This document shows, piece after piece, positions 12,601-19,799 of a stretch of DNA of 64,000 nucleotides (positions within the stretch are counted from its first letter, which is position 1; every line of letters starts with the position of its first letter). The notes below the pieces were generated by a model. It ran no database searches. It was not told where the DNA came from and saw only the letters and a list, made by a program, of their open reading frames with translations. The position numbers and the translations under genes are program-made. Source of the DNA: Owenia fusiformis (Eukaryota > Annelida > Polychaeta > Sabellida > Oweniidae). The DNA is taken from positions 12,715,181 to 12,779,180 of the forward strand of contig CAIIXF020000010.1 of the NCBI GenBank assembly GCA_903813345.2, written 5' to 3'.

Positions 12601-15600
12601 AAAATTGATGTTAATTAGAAAAATGTCCATTGATTAAAAATAAATGACTGCTGACTAAATCATTATGATTGTTCCAAAACAGACAACAGCAGCCTACAAG
12701 TTACTATAAATTAGCAAAATGTCCATTAAATCAAAATCAATGACCTAATTATAACTCAATTAAATATTTTCTTTTGAACTCATCAGGTAGATATGGCTCT
12801 AGATAAGGTTCTAGATGACCACAGGGACATGATCATTGTGCTCCTCATGGAACACATTCCTAAAGCCGAAATGTCAGAGAAACTGAGAATGATGGTGAAC
12901 CACGACACCTGCCTAAGATGGAGTGATAATGAGAGACTACAGGCAAAGTTTTGGCGGGACTTGAAACTTGAACTTGGAAAACATCACTTTGAAAATTCTT
13001 AATATATAATCATGCAATTGATCAAATGTACTATTCACAGTACAGTACAAGAGGATGAAATATCCCATCATGCTTCTTCAAGAGATTCAGCCAGATATGA
13101 GGGGATATCAATTTGAATCAAAAACATTTATATTCAGGGGAGGGTATAAGTCAATCTGAATATCTTGGGGACATCAAAATATAGATCTGGTCCCCAAATG
13201 ACTGTAAAGTTGTAAGAAATGTGTAATTTGTGTCAAAATACTGACCTTCTCAGGCATATCTAGGAGAAGCTTGATCTGAGTGGCAATACCAAAAAACTCC
13301 CGCTCTTCATTCTTTCTGGAAACAAAAGAACCAATATATGAGATTTATTCCTTATGACCATATACATGTACATGCAATGTAAATACAAAGGCGTGAGAAA
13401 GAAAATTGTCTCACTTTCTTGAGGCTTATTGAGTGACTAATAGTACAGATTACAGCATTGAAATCGTAGCTTTTACCACATAAAACACTTTGAACAAATA
13501 TAAAATTAATGCATTATATCTTAAATATAATATAATATAATATAAATTAGAACATTTACAATTCTAAGATAACTTTCTTCATGTTACTTACTTTTCTATA
13601 TCCCTTGAAGACTGTTGGCCTACAGAGACACCTTTTATCAAATGGGTGTGTTGGAGTTTCTGACAGTACCCCTGCATTGAGTTAACTGACTGGGTAACCT
13701 GGATTGAACAAGCACATAAGGCAACTTTAGGAAACACAAAATTACATCAGAGAGGCAAATGACCTAAATCTTGAAATATTCCTGAACTACACAGAATCAT
13801 GATTTTAAAAATGACAGCTATGGATTAAAATGCCGTTAGGTGAGCTCACACTAATGCCTTGTATTCAATTTTTGCATTCCAATACTGCAGTTCCATTTAG
13901 ATTTACAATCTTACAATGTTGGTATATACACAATTAGACAAGATATATGAGTTTCATTTTTTCAGTTGATTAAAGGTAGAATCAAACTTACCTTACTAAC
14001 TGTATTTTTCATTTCACTGATAGTGTCTGCCGCCTCAATCAGGTCCCTGTATCTCTCACTAAAAAGCATACATAGGACAGTGAGTATGATATAATAGATG
14101 TGCCAGATAAATATTATTCGGTTGATCTGTAAAATGAAGCCTTCTGATTGGTCAGTTTTTGTGCTGTACAAATCTGTATTGCAACTGAGATTGTCCCCGT
14201 TGATCATCTCTGTCGCAATACAGAAAATATTGGTACGGAGGGGACAATCTCAGTAGCAATACAGAATAATTTGAAATGCAATACAGGATATATTCTGTCT
14301 TGATATTCTGTATAGGCACTCGACTTAGTCTCGTTCCAATACGGAATTTCTCAAGCAGAATATGGCCTGTATTGCACTTCAAATCATTCAATAACTTATA
14401 ATATCATTTAAAGGTCCCTGTATTTCTCACTGAAAGCATACATAAAAAGGTGAGTTTGAGATAGCAAATAATGTTTCCACGTTTCAATGTGTCCTATTTC
14501 ACTGATAAGGAAGAAGCCAGATAAATAATATATCACTTTAAAGCTGACTTGGATTTTACACAATAACATTATGAACAAGAAGGATTCATCAAAGCCACAT
14601 AATGCATAGACACATATGGTATATGTATAGAACAAGGCACAGACGTGAACAATATCGTACCTAAAACACAGCATTGTGGTCTTGTTGACCAAGAAAGCAA
14701 GATGGCCGCAGAAAAGTTAATCAGCTGTAGAACTTATCACTGTGTAACATATGTAATAAAAATTTGAACGGTTTGGCTGGAAACCTGTAGACAAGTCTTG
14801 AAAGTGAAGATTTTAGGACGGAAAATCCAAAATGGCCACCTTAAAATTTACCCAGAATGCCCAAAAACCAATCAGTTCTTGACGTTGATATGTAGAAACA
14901 TCCCTTAAAATTTCAGATGAATCCCTCAAATGGTTTGGCTGAAAATCTGTAGACAAGTCTTGAAAGTGAAGATTTTAGGACAGAAAATCCAAAATGGCCA
15001 CCTTAAAATTTAACCAGAATGCCCAAAAACTAATCAGTTCTTGAGGTTGATATGTAGAAACATCCCTGAAAATTTCAGATGAATCCCTCAAAAGGTTTGG
15101 CTGGAAACCTGTAGACAAGTCTTGAAAATAAAGATTTTAGGACGGAAATCCAAAATGGCCACCTTAAAATTTACCCAGAATGCCCAAAAACTAATCAGTT
15201 CTTGATGTTGATATGTAGAAACATCCCTGAAAATTTCAGATGAATCCCTCAAATGGTTTGGCTGAAAACCTGTAGACAAGTCTTGAAAGTGAAGATTTTA
15301 GGACGGAAAATCCAAAATGGCCACCTTCAAATTTACCCAGAATCCCCAAAAACTAATCAGTTCTTGACGTTGATATGTAAAACATCCCTGAAAATTTCAG
15401 ATGAATCCCTCAAATGGTTTGGCTGGAAACCTGTAGACAAGCTGAAAAGTGAGACGCCGCCGCCCGTCAAGCTGACTACAATATCGTACCTCTTGTTAGG
15501 TACGATAAAAATAGCAAAGCATAGATTGAGTTTGTACTAAGCTGACATGGGTGAGAATTGATCTAGGAATGATGTCAAAGTATCTTTCATTGGGTTCAAG

Positions 15601-17294
15601 CCTGCATTCATACATCTTGTTCCATCAAGGTATTACATGTGTTTGTTCAACATTAAAAGACCACAACACAGATTAATTGGATCCATCATGACTATAGCAG
15701 TATACCCCTGTAAGAAGTACATTGATTTCAGGTTCATTGAAACTCTGTATAGTGGAACAAATCCCAAGCAGTGATCTTCCATCTTGATCCATCAAGGTTT
15801 TACATACGACTGAAGGAATACACTGCTTTAACAGTATTGGATCAGGGGCGGATCTGGGAACCAACAAGGGGGGGGGGCAAATTTCAGGTCAGAGAAAAAA
15901 ACTTTTTTTGGGCCCACCTAAGGGGTGGAATAAGGAATAAAGAATCAGGTATCATTCTATATTGGAAATATAAAAGCATGAGTGTATGTACTAACCCATC
16001 TACATAATGCACCAAGGCGAAACACTGCTGAATACTGAATACACTACTTTTAACAGTATGGGATTCATATTGCTGAAAATGGAAACTGAAACGCTGATCT
16101 GAATTAAGTACAATGCACAAAAAAATGTTCATTGTTATTTGTATAATAATGCACAGTAAATTAAAGTACTGATTGGTTGAAATAATAAAAATGATCTTAC
16201 CCAACCATTGTCCTCAAATCTTCCTTTTTACGCTCAATATCAGATCTTGTTTTATGTTCAATTTCCCTAATCTCGTCAATGGTAAACTTCTCAAAGAGTT
16301 TAGAGGTGTCCATCTCGCTTCTTACAATCCCTAGAAGCATTGAAATTACAAAAATATATAATTCAAGTTAAGTAAGTTAAAGTTAAAGATAGCCCAATAT
16401 GCAAGGACGTCAAGTAAGTTTCTGGCGAAACCTGGAGCATAGATTATAAAGAGGACTGGAAACAAGATGGCAGTCTATTTCAAATCTGCCAACTCGTGTT
16501 GGCCTATTTATCACTATTGACTCAGTTGTTCATCTAGTTTTACTTACCTTAGATGCTTAGTAATCTATTTAGTATAATATTGTTTCCAAAATTATTATCA
16601 TTTGCGATAATTAGTACTGAAAGTACTTTGAACAGGTCAGCTGCCATTTGTTTGGCCCAATCGTACCAGTCCACAAAAACAGTGAAATCATATTAAAAAT
16701 ACCAATAAAACTTTAAAATTGAGGCAGATGCGATACAAAGAAACTCTATTAATACAGATCATGGGCCCATGTACAGGTTACAGTCACCAAGATGAGCTAA
16801 TTTCAGGCGAGATTCGGAGAAATAAAAAGGTAGGTCATTCTTGTTTCCAGTCCTCTTAAATAATCTATGCTCCGGCTTTCGCCAGAAACTTACTTGACGT
16901 CCGTGCCGATATGGTTAGAAAAATGATACTTTAGAATGTTATGCAGCGATTGAAGTAGGGTAAATGTTTCCTAGATTTCTTACATTTTTATAAAAGACCT
17001 TTATAAAGGACTGGGAATATCAACATATGCAAAGCTATATCTCAGGAGCTAGCTTTGTGCAAACTAAGTAACAATTTTCCAGGGCATCTGAGTGTTTTTT
17101 CTCAAAAAATTATAACATTTTGAGTTTCAAGTCACTCGATTCGTCGATAAGAGACACGAGTGGTTGCATTGGTGATAATCTGAGAGAAATAATTTCGCCA
17201 TAACAGTAATACAATACTATTTGCAACGTTTAAATGTATCAATAATATCATAAAAGTGTAAAGATGTATTTTTACCTTGGACAACTTTCGCCAT
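491..17294 (-). CDS. COG1: COG1, conserved oligomeric Golgi complex subunit 1 (20 exons, 3' end outside window)
   Basis: COG1 is a lobe A subunit of the COG tether, which captures intra-Golgi retrograde vesicles and keeps glycosylation enzymes in place. Coding exons in transcript order are 17294-17276, 16330-16201, 14058-13992, 13698-13592, 13315-13246, 7281-7102, 6796-6668, 6338-6194, 5861-5742, 5547-5360, 5202-5006, 4454-4296, 4138-3965, 3662-3573, 3272-3174, 2635-2531, 2210-2117, 1906-1752, 1354-1168 and 622-491. All have GT/AG borders, all phases match, and they sum to 2547 nt (849 codons) without a stop. Family hallmarks recalled from vertebrate COG1 are EERYRDLIEAADT-like (here GERYRDLIEAADTISEM), IATQIKLLLDMPEK, LLEDSTPRQVFTEFLLAR, LAGIRDALWEFM, SWFVQTLLYDLCGEINRV and VDPFDLDVFSPYM. 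Human COG1 is about 980 residues, so roughly the last 100 lie left of the window. A Toll-like receptor gene occupies the intron between exons 5 and 6. Confidence 0.95.
804..1080 (-). mobile_element. Possible LINE 3' end with (AAAT)n tail between COG1 exons 19 and 20
   Basis: A TTTATTTATTTATTTATAG run (minus-strand AAAT tail) is followed by an AT-rich stretch without frame. The only support is the same tail type as at 48500. Confidence 0.3.
1168..1354 (-). CDS. COG1: COG1 exon 19 (residues 743-805)
   Basis: Encodes VLLELVDNITESILKVFESY and ALQLIFDIKFLSGILSKKDD, corresponding to human RALQLLYDLRYLNIVLTAKGDE. Acceptor TTCCAG, donor GTAAGT. Confidence 0.92.
1752..1906 (-). CDS. COG1: COG1 exon 18 (residues 692-742)
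   Basis: Encodes QWDEVQIQEETEDG and SWFVQTLLYDLCGEINRVAG, one of the clearest COG1 signatures (human SWYVQSFLFSLCQEINRVGG). The acceptor could also be used 3 nt downstream (TAG/CAG tandem), dropping one Gln. Confidence 0.94.
2117..2210 (-). CDS. COG1: COG1 exon 17 (residues 660-691)
   Basis: Encodes IWTDYTCSQLVSHFEQMLLD followed by NSGHTALRAST, corresponding to the human VWSSAVVKVLIHGFTQSLLLDD region. Exit phase 0. Confidence 0.88.
2531..2635 (-). CDS. COG1: COG1 exon 16 (residues 625-659)
   Basis: Encodes a lysine/serine-rich linker followed by DPIWIEVKSNMTDTSCTAFK. It is weakly conserved, but the phases are 2/2 and the donor GTAAGT is good. Confidence 0.8.
3174..3272 (-). CDS. COG1: COG1 exon 15 (residues 592-624)
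   Basis: Encodes GRLCGAMCDLAPNLHKCVLL, matching human ARLCQSLGELCPHLKQCIL. Acceptor TTTGTAG, donor GTAAGA. Confidence 0.92.
3573..3662 (-). CDS. COG1: COG1 exon 14 (residues 562-591)
   Basis: Encodes LRDHIGQQLKGSQGQLNSTD, then IEGAGILIN. Acceptor ATTCTAG, donor GTATGT, phases 2/2. Confidence 0.85.
3965..4138 (-). CDS. COG1: COG1 exon 13 (residues 504-561)
   Basis: Encodes LCQHLDGKLKVLLEDLDYYT followed by an acidic run (DSSSEDDSEDG) and a phase 2 exit. It matches the human LDSKLKVKLDDLLAYL plus acidic stretch. Confidence 0.9.
4296..4454 (-). CDS. COG1: COG1 exon 12 (residues 451-503)
   Basis: Encodes SYIWHESPKDI, then a run ending GGLMMKARAFTPTIQ. The human equivalents are FLWSESPNDL and GLSMKAQAISPCVQ. 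Exit phase 2. Confidence 0.92.
5006..5202 (-). CDS. COG1: COG1 exon 11 (residues 386-450)
   Basis: Encodes TEYLQEWAKICERVVKRKVA, VWEEFVQPLCLSRVQSII and onward. Human COG1 has a similar W-D-x-L plus FLDRLQTL segment here. Acceptor TTATAG, donor GTAAGG, exit phase 2. Confidence 0.9.
5360..5547 (-). CDS. COG1: COG1 exon 10 (residues 323-385)
   Basis: Encodes FRPSLRT and later VTKLLVYVTNIKALAGIRDA, then LWEFMQK, corresponding to human ITNLLMYVKSMKGLAGIRDAMWELL. Donor GTAGGT, exit phase 0. Confidence 0.94.
5742..5861 (-). CDS. COG1: COG1 exon 9 (residues 283-322)
   Basis: Encodes LPTNLLMETLNEVMDKNH and onward. It is less conserved, but the phase 1/1 junctions keep the frame between exons 8 and 10. 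Acceptor TTGTAG, donor GTAAGT. Confidence 0.85.
6194..6338 (-). CDS. COG1: COG1 exon 8 (residues 235-282)
   Basis: Encodes a helix-rich stretch including SIKSQICEIVQLIITTIYQI, which corresponds to the human GIKAQICSLVELL segment. Acceptor TTCCAG, donor GTAAGT, exit phase 1. Confidence 0.9.
6668..6796 (-). CDS. COG1: COG1 exon 7 (residues 192-234)
   Basis: Encodes CSIILLEDSTPRQVFTEFLL followed by ART, near-identical to the human SIMLLEESSPRQALTDFLLAR block. Phase 0 on both sides, donor GTGAGT. Confidence 0.94.
6868..7006. mobile_element. Small palindromic MITE-like foldback in a COG1 intron
   Basis: Imperfect inverted repeat. Outer arms share GCATCAGA...ATAGAGTTGTCC and its complement (GGACAACTCTACTATATG then TCTGATGC). 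The inner hairpin is CCCCCCATTCTCTGTGT against ACACAGAGTGTGGGGGG (6917-6952). No reading frame. Confidence 0.65.
7102..7281 (-). CDS. COG1: COG1 exon 6 (residues 132-191)
   Basis: Begins IWSAMDDDQYLCATQLFLLA and ends QFKTTILQ, in register with human IWSSMEASQCLHATQLYLLC. Acceptor TTGTAG, donor GTAATT, phase 0 on both sides. Part of this exon is duplicated in the upstream intron at 7321-7390. Confidence 0.93.
7321..7390 (-). pseudogene. Duplicated fragment of COG1 exon 6 inside the adjacent intron
   Basis: About 65 bp (starting plus-strand CTGGGGGTCTAGCTGTAAAC) is nearly identical to exon 6 positions 7187-7250. On the minus strand it would read the same LARHINTSLQLDS-type codons, but it has no splice sites of its own. 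It sits about 40 bp upstream of the real exon. Confidence 0.75.
7490..7796 (-). repeat. ~130-bp tandem repeats, family B (also at 50.7-51.1 kb, opposite strand)
   Basis: TTCTGAGAACTTG...ATTTTGAAAAAAT recurs near 7490, 7620 and 7750, with GACCTTGAGAAGGTCATTAA between. The same unit in reverse complement forms the core of the element at 50578-51150, so this is a fragment of that family. Confidence 0.75.
7797..8635. mobile_element. MITE with TTAAAGGCCCC-type termini in a COG1 intron
   Basis: The left end TTAAAGTCCCCGTCTAAAGTTT and the right end, whose reverse complement is TTAAAGGCCCCATATAAAGTTT, are matching terminal inverted repeats. The TTAA at each end fits a TTAA target duplication. The interior is AT-rich, with no frame. 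A second element with similar ends is at 47325-47720. Confidence 0.6.
8636..9603. other. Intron/upstream DNA between the MITE and the TLR
   Basis: AT-rich sequence with no convincing frame, repeat or RNA. It must contain the TLR promoter if the TLR start at 9604 is right, but no TATA box or motif stands out. Confidence 0.5.
9604..9609 (+). CDS. Inferred two-codon first coding exon of the TLR (ATG AAG)
   Basis: The long frame through 9888 has no convincing ATG upstream that gives a secretion signal. The sequence before 9888 is a strong polypyrimidine tract and acceptor (TCTCTTTCCAG). ATGAAG followed by GTAATT at 9604 is in matching phase 0 and produces a textbook signal peptide. The alternative is a start at the ATG at 9861 without splicing, which gives a longer and less hydrophobic N-terminus. 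Confidence 0.55.
9604..13002 (+). CDS. Toll-like receptor: signal peptide, 23x 11-residue repeat, LRR ectodomain, TM, TIR
   Basis: Innate immune receptor with exons 9604-9609 (inferred), 9888-12524 and 12787-13002, giving about 952 residues. The inferred two-codon exon ATG-AAG plus exon 2 gives the signal peptide MKVSTLYVFTMCQLLIGG. Residues 24-276 are 23 tandem 11-mers. An N-terminal cysteine cap (FCWCLEVNLKMMCNC) is followed by roughly 15-20 LRRs and a single LRRCT (CSCELEGF with CRTPES). The TM segment is near 760-781. The TIR domain starts near 806 with box 1 DAFVSYHSD, a BB loop (ERIMPGGSI) and box 3 FWRDL. The single cysteine cluster before the membrane fits vertebrate-type (sccTLR) receptors. 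The TIR is split by a phase 0 intron after NQFE; acceptor CATCAG rejoins VDMALDKVLDDH. The gene is nested antisense in a COG1 intron. The 11-mer array is odd for a TLR. Confidence 0.93.
9951..10709 (+). repeat. Coding minisatellite: 23 tandem 33-bp units (11-residue repeat) in the TLR ectodomain
   Basis: Exactly 759 bp is 23 x 33 bp. The consensus unit is SNDLIHDPTEG, with variants at residue 3 (D/N), residue 5 (I/T) and residues 8-9 (PT/LS/AT). The first four units are the most diverged. Later units form a three-unit order (DPTEG, DLSEG, DATEG) that recurs four times, a 99-bp higher-order repeat typical of unequal crossing-over. The array is acidic, with one His per unit. Because 33 is a multiple of 3, opposite-strand frames are also open through it. 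Confidence 0.95.
13246..13315 (-). CDS. COG1: COG1 exon 5 (residues 108-131)
   Basis: Encodes REFFGIATQIKLLLDMPEK, matching the human FYSMAAQIKLLLEIPEK block. The downstream intron (13245-7282, about 6 kb) hosts the antisense Toll-like receptor. Confidence 0.93.
13592..13698 (-). CDS. COG1: COG1 exon 4 (residues 73-107)
   Basis: Encodes VTQSVNSMQGYCQKLQHTHL and onward to SSRDIEK. Acceptor AATCCAG, donor GTAAGT, exit phase 2. The family's QYC element is recognisable. Confidence 0.88.
13992..14058 (-). CDS. COG1: COG1 exon 3 (residues 50-72)
   Basis: Encodes ERYRDLIEAADTISEMKNT, the most conserved N-terminal block of COG1. Acceptor TTTTAG, donor GTAAGT, exit phase 0. A degraded second copy of its 5' edge lies upstream at about 14410-14430. 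Confidence 0.95.
14165..14395. repeat. Two adjacent foldback repeats in a COG1 intron
   Basis: The first has arms TCTGTATTGCAACTGAGATT and AATCTCAGTAGCAATACAGA (14168-14265). The second has arms near 14270-14300 and 14365-14395 built on TGCAATACAGG and CCTGTATTGCA. Probably a small MITE with nested palindromes. Confidence 0.6.
14395..14440 (-). pseudogene. Duplicated fragment of COG1 exon 3 inside the COG1 intron
   Basis: The minus strand has TATGCTTTCAG followed by the first ~20 nt of exon 3 (reading SEKYRDL), with a conserved upstream intron stretch (GCCAGATAAATA-type). The true exon has TATGCTTTTTAG at 14059. After RDL the copy diverges, so it cannot replace exon 3. It indicates a local tandem duplication of about 370 bp. 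Confidence 0.7.
14631..15511 (-). mobile_element. Tandem-repeat-cored non-autonomous element, family A (pearl-like), copy 1
   Basis: Bounded by AACAAGGCACAGACGTGAAC on the left and a hairpin CGTACCTCTTGTTAGGTACG on the right. The core has four to five copies of a 161-162-bp unit (GTAGACAAGTCTTG recurs at 14787, 14949, 15111, 15272 and 15433). Same family and ends as the copy at 45888-46944, opposite orientation. It lies in the COG1 intron between exons 2 and 3. Small frames inside are by-products of the repeat. Confidence 0.8.
16201..16330 (-). CDS. COG1: COG1 exon 2 (residues 7-49)
   Basis: Encodes FTIDEIREIEHKTRSDIERK, then KEDLRTMVG. This matches the N-terminal helix of the family (in human, EEIRGLERQVRAEIEHKKEEL). 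Acceptor TTCTAG, donor GTAAGA, phases 1 and 2. Confidence 0.92.
16400..16910. mobile_element. MITE with ~60-bp terminal inverted repeats in COG1 intron 1-2 region
   Basis: The left arm GGACGTCAAGTAAGTTTCTG through AGAGGACTGGAAACAAGA (16406-16470) pairs with the right arm TCTTGTTTCCAGTCCTCTTA through CAGAAACTTACTTGACGTCC (16842-16905). The interior has no frame. It lies between COG1 exons 1 and 2. Confidence 0.85.
17276..17294 (-). CDS. COG1: COG1 exon 1 (six-codon micro-exon, MAKVVQ)
   Basis: ATG at 17294-17292 in the good context CCAACATGG, then the donor GTAAAA. The phase 1 end joins exon 2 in frame to give MAKVVQGIVRSEMDTSK. If this exon is skipped, the ATG at 16313 inside exon 2 (MDTSKLFEKF) could serve as start. 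Vertebrate COG1 aligns only from about that second Met. Confidence 0.7.
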
Positions 17295-17308
17295 GTTGGC
17301 AAACACAG

Positions 17309-17318
17309 GTCATGTGAC
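17309..17318. promoter_or_regulatory. E-box resembling a MiT/TFE (CLEAR-type) site just upstream of the COG1 start
   Basis: The minus strand reads GTCACATGAC, which fits the published CLEAR/M-box consensus GTCACRTGAY at every position, and it ends 14 nt before the COG1 ATG. The start codon itself lies in AACATGGCG, which fits the YY1 consensus AANATGGCG. These are motif matches only; no promoter activity is shown. Confidence 0.35.
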
Positions 17319-17788
17319 TTATAGATTTGTAAGACGCTTACTGATTGGCTTAATGTTAATTGGATCATATTTTGTATCCAATCAAAATTGTCGACTTGGA
17401 TTGCTTTGGAGTACACCAATGTTTGACAAAAAGTTTAAAAGTTTCTTGAAGTTTGAAGTTCGTATACAGTGTTACTAACATAGCTATCTAATGTAGGGAC
17501 TCATAATTAGAGATGAGTACAACCAAGTAAAGGTCAGTATAAATGAGGACATCTAGTAAAAGCTCTCATGTAAGTAACTTACATTTAGCCAAATTTATAG
17601 ATCACTCTTTCAAAAATTAGGCTAGAGTGCAGAAATAATTAATGAGGAGGGAGAGCTTCTCTTGCTTACCACTTTCCCCGATGGTTCATTGCATGTAAAC
17701 CTTGACGGAGATCCTCTGCGCACATGGGGTACCTTTTTGACATTTGGTATGGCAATGGACCCAAATTTTGGATCTGATGGTATAATGC

Positions 17789-18357
17789 CCACTAAATAAG
17801 GGTTTGTGTAAAAAACCGGGTGACCGGGTACCCTACCTTCCTACGGGGGTAGTAATTTGATTTTTTCATTTTATGCCTCAAAACGCCCAACTGACATCCC
17901 AATCAACGTACCAGTGACACAACCAATCAAGCAAACAACCAAACAAGCAACAAAATTTATTTACCAATAAATCAACCGGCAAAATGACAAAAAAAATTAA
18001 CATAATGTCAATCAGTCAGGCAATAAATCAAGCAACTAACGTTGCATTGTACATCGTACACTAATTACTGATAAAAACGGCAAATATCTTCCAGATTTGT
18101 TTAATATCTATAATGTAGTAGAAATCGCCATCATAGAAAACAATCATCGATATCCTGTCAATTCACTCAAACTTTGTAAATTACTACTTAGGACTTCCAA
18201 AATTCAGTCTCTTACAGGTTCTTGGTAAAACATTGAAGGGTAGTCTACAAATGTGCAACTTTGAAAGTTGGTACTCCTGCAAGGAAAGTTAAGTACCTGG
18301 TTACCTGGCCATCCAGCTACCCTGTCACCCAGTTTTTTACACAAACCCCACCAAATA
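17789..18357. repeat. Inverted repeat pair upstream of COG1
   Basis: The left arm GGGTTTGTGTAAAAAACCGG with GTGACCGGGTA (17800-17832) pairs with the right arm CCCAGTTTTTTACACAAACC (18328-18347) and its neighbours. Close by, GGTATGGCATTGGTCC-like phrases repeat several times (18365-18670). It could be a degraded foldback element. Confidence 0.5.
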
Positions 18358-19133
18358 ATGACTTTCGAGGTATGGGAATGGTCCGTTTTTTCACTTTCTG
18401 GTATGAGAATGGTCATGGAAAATATGTTACATCCCAATTGTGGTATGGTATTGGTCTTATAGTTACACATATCCTAATTTGAGGCTATTTTGGATCTTTT
18501 TTAACATTTGCCTTCTCAAGGCCTTCTTCACTTTGAATATTAGCTTTTTTCTACTTTGGACGCTTGGTATGGCATTGGTCCTATATTAAAACATTTGGTA
18601 TGGCATTGGTCTTATATCTTGACCAATTGGTATGACATTTGTCCTATATTTGGACATTTGGTATGGCTTTTGGGTGTTATTTTGGTTGGTTTGGGAACAC
18701 ATTGAAATTTGACAGATTGGTGTGGGAACATATTGATATCTGAGGGTTCAGCCTCGGACCACTACCAAAATAATATTATTTGGAGCATTCTTTTTAGAAA
18801 ATTCTGAAATGGCCATCTGTCTATCGATTTGACCAATGTGACAACTTTTCAGAAATTGTTAATATAGTGTAGAAGAAAATTTCGATATGTTTAAATTGAA
18901 AAAAACAAGATCCTCTTTTTAGAAAATAAGCCTAGCATTTTTAAAAAAGGGCCAAGGTGGGGTCCTAATTCATAATTTTTTAGAGAGTTGGATGAATATT
19001 TTACTGTCATTGGAACTTCACTTGAAAGAAAACATATTGCTTTAATAAAAACTGCTGCATTGATGGCCAGAAAGTACCCATGGTGAAAGATATGACCATC
19101 TAAAATCACTTGCCATGCTGCACATGGACCTTT

Positions 19134-19780
19134 ATTAGGGAATGTTCACATTAGAAATATGTTCAAGTAAGGGAATGTTCACATCAGAAATATGTTCAAG
19201 TTAGGGAATGTTCATATTAGAAATATATTCAAGTTAGAGAATGTTCATATTAGAAATGTGTTAGGGAATGTTCACATTAGAAATATGTTCAAGTTAGGGA
19301 ATGTTCACATTAAAAATGTGTTCAAGTTAGGGAATGTTCATATAAGAAATGTGTTAGGGAATGTTCACATTAAAAATATGTTAGGGAATGTTCACATTAG
19401 CAATATGTTCAAGTTAGGGAATGTTCACATTATAAATATGTTAGGGAATGTTCACATTAGCAATATGTTCAAGTTAGGGAATGTTCACATTATAAATATG
19501 TTAGGGAATGTTCACATTAGAAATATGTTCAAGTTAGAGAATGTTCACATTAGAAATGTGTTGGGAATGTTAACATTAGAAATATGTCCAAATGGGAAAT
19601 GTTCACATTAGAAATATGTTAGGGAATGTTCACATTAGAAATATGTTCAAGTTAGGGAATGTTCACATTAGAAATATGTTCAAGTTAGGGAATGTTCACA
19701 TTATAAATGTTAGGGAATGTTCACATTAGAAATATGTTCAAATTAGGGAATGTTCAAAATAGATAATGTGTCCAAGCTTG
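19134..19780 (+). repeat. Minisatellite with mixed 27- and 33-bp units
   Basis: About 21 units of GGGAATGTTCACATTAGAAA followed by TATGTTA (27-bp form) or TATGTTCAAGTTA (33-bp form). Both lengths are multiples of 3, so a 139-codon frame (KLGNVHIRNMF units) is open by construction. There is no signal, start context or splice support for coding. Confidence 0.9.
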
Positions 19781-19799
19781 AAAGTTTTTACATGAGCGA

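Noticed and set aside
15088-15540. Frames of 63 and 95 codons in both strands
   Set aside because: They fall inside the 162-bp repeat core of the family A element and repeat with it.
15845-15935. CAGGGGCGGATCTGGGAACC with a G run, resembling a SINE or hAT edge
   Set aside because: No opposite end, tail or target duplication visible.
19192-19611. 139-codon plus-strand frame of KLGNVHIRNM units
   Set aside because: Entirely composed of minisatellite units whose lengths are multiples of 3. It starts and stops at array irregularities.
19134-19780. Regular array that might suggest a CRISPR
   Set aside because: No unique spacers; the units are contiguous tandem copies, and the genome is eukaryotic.
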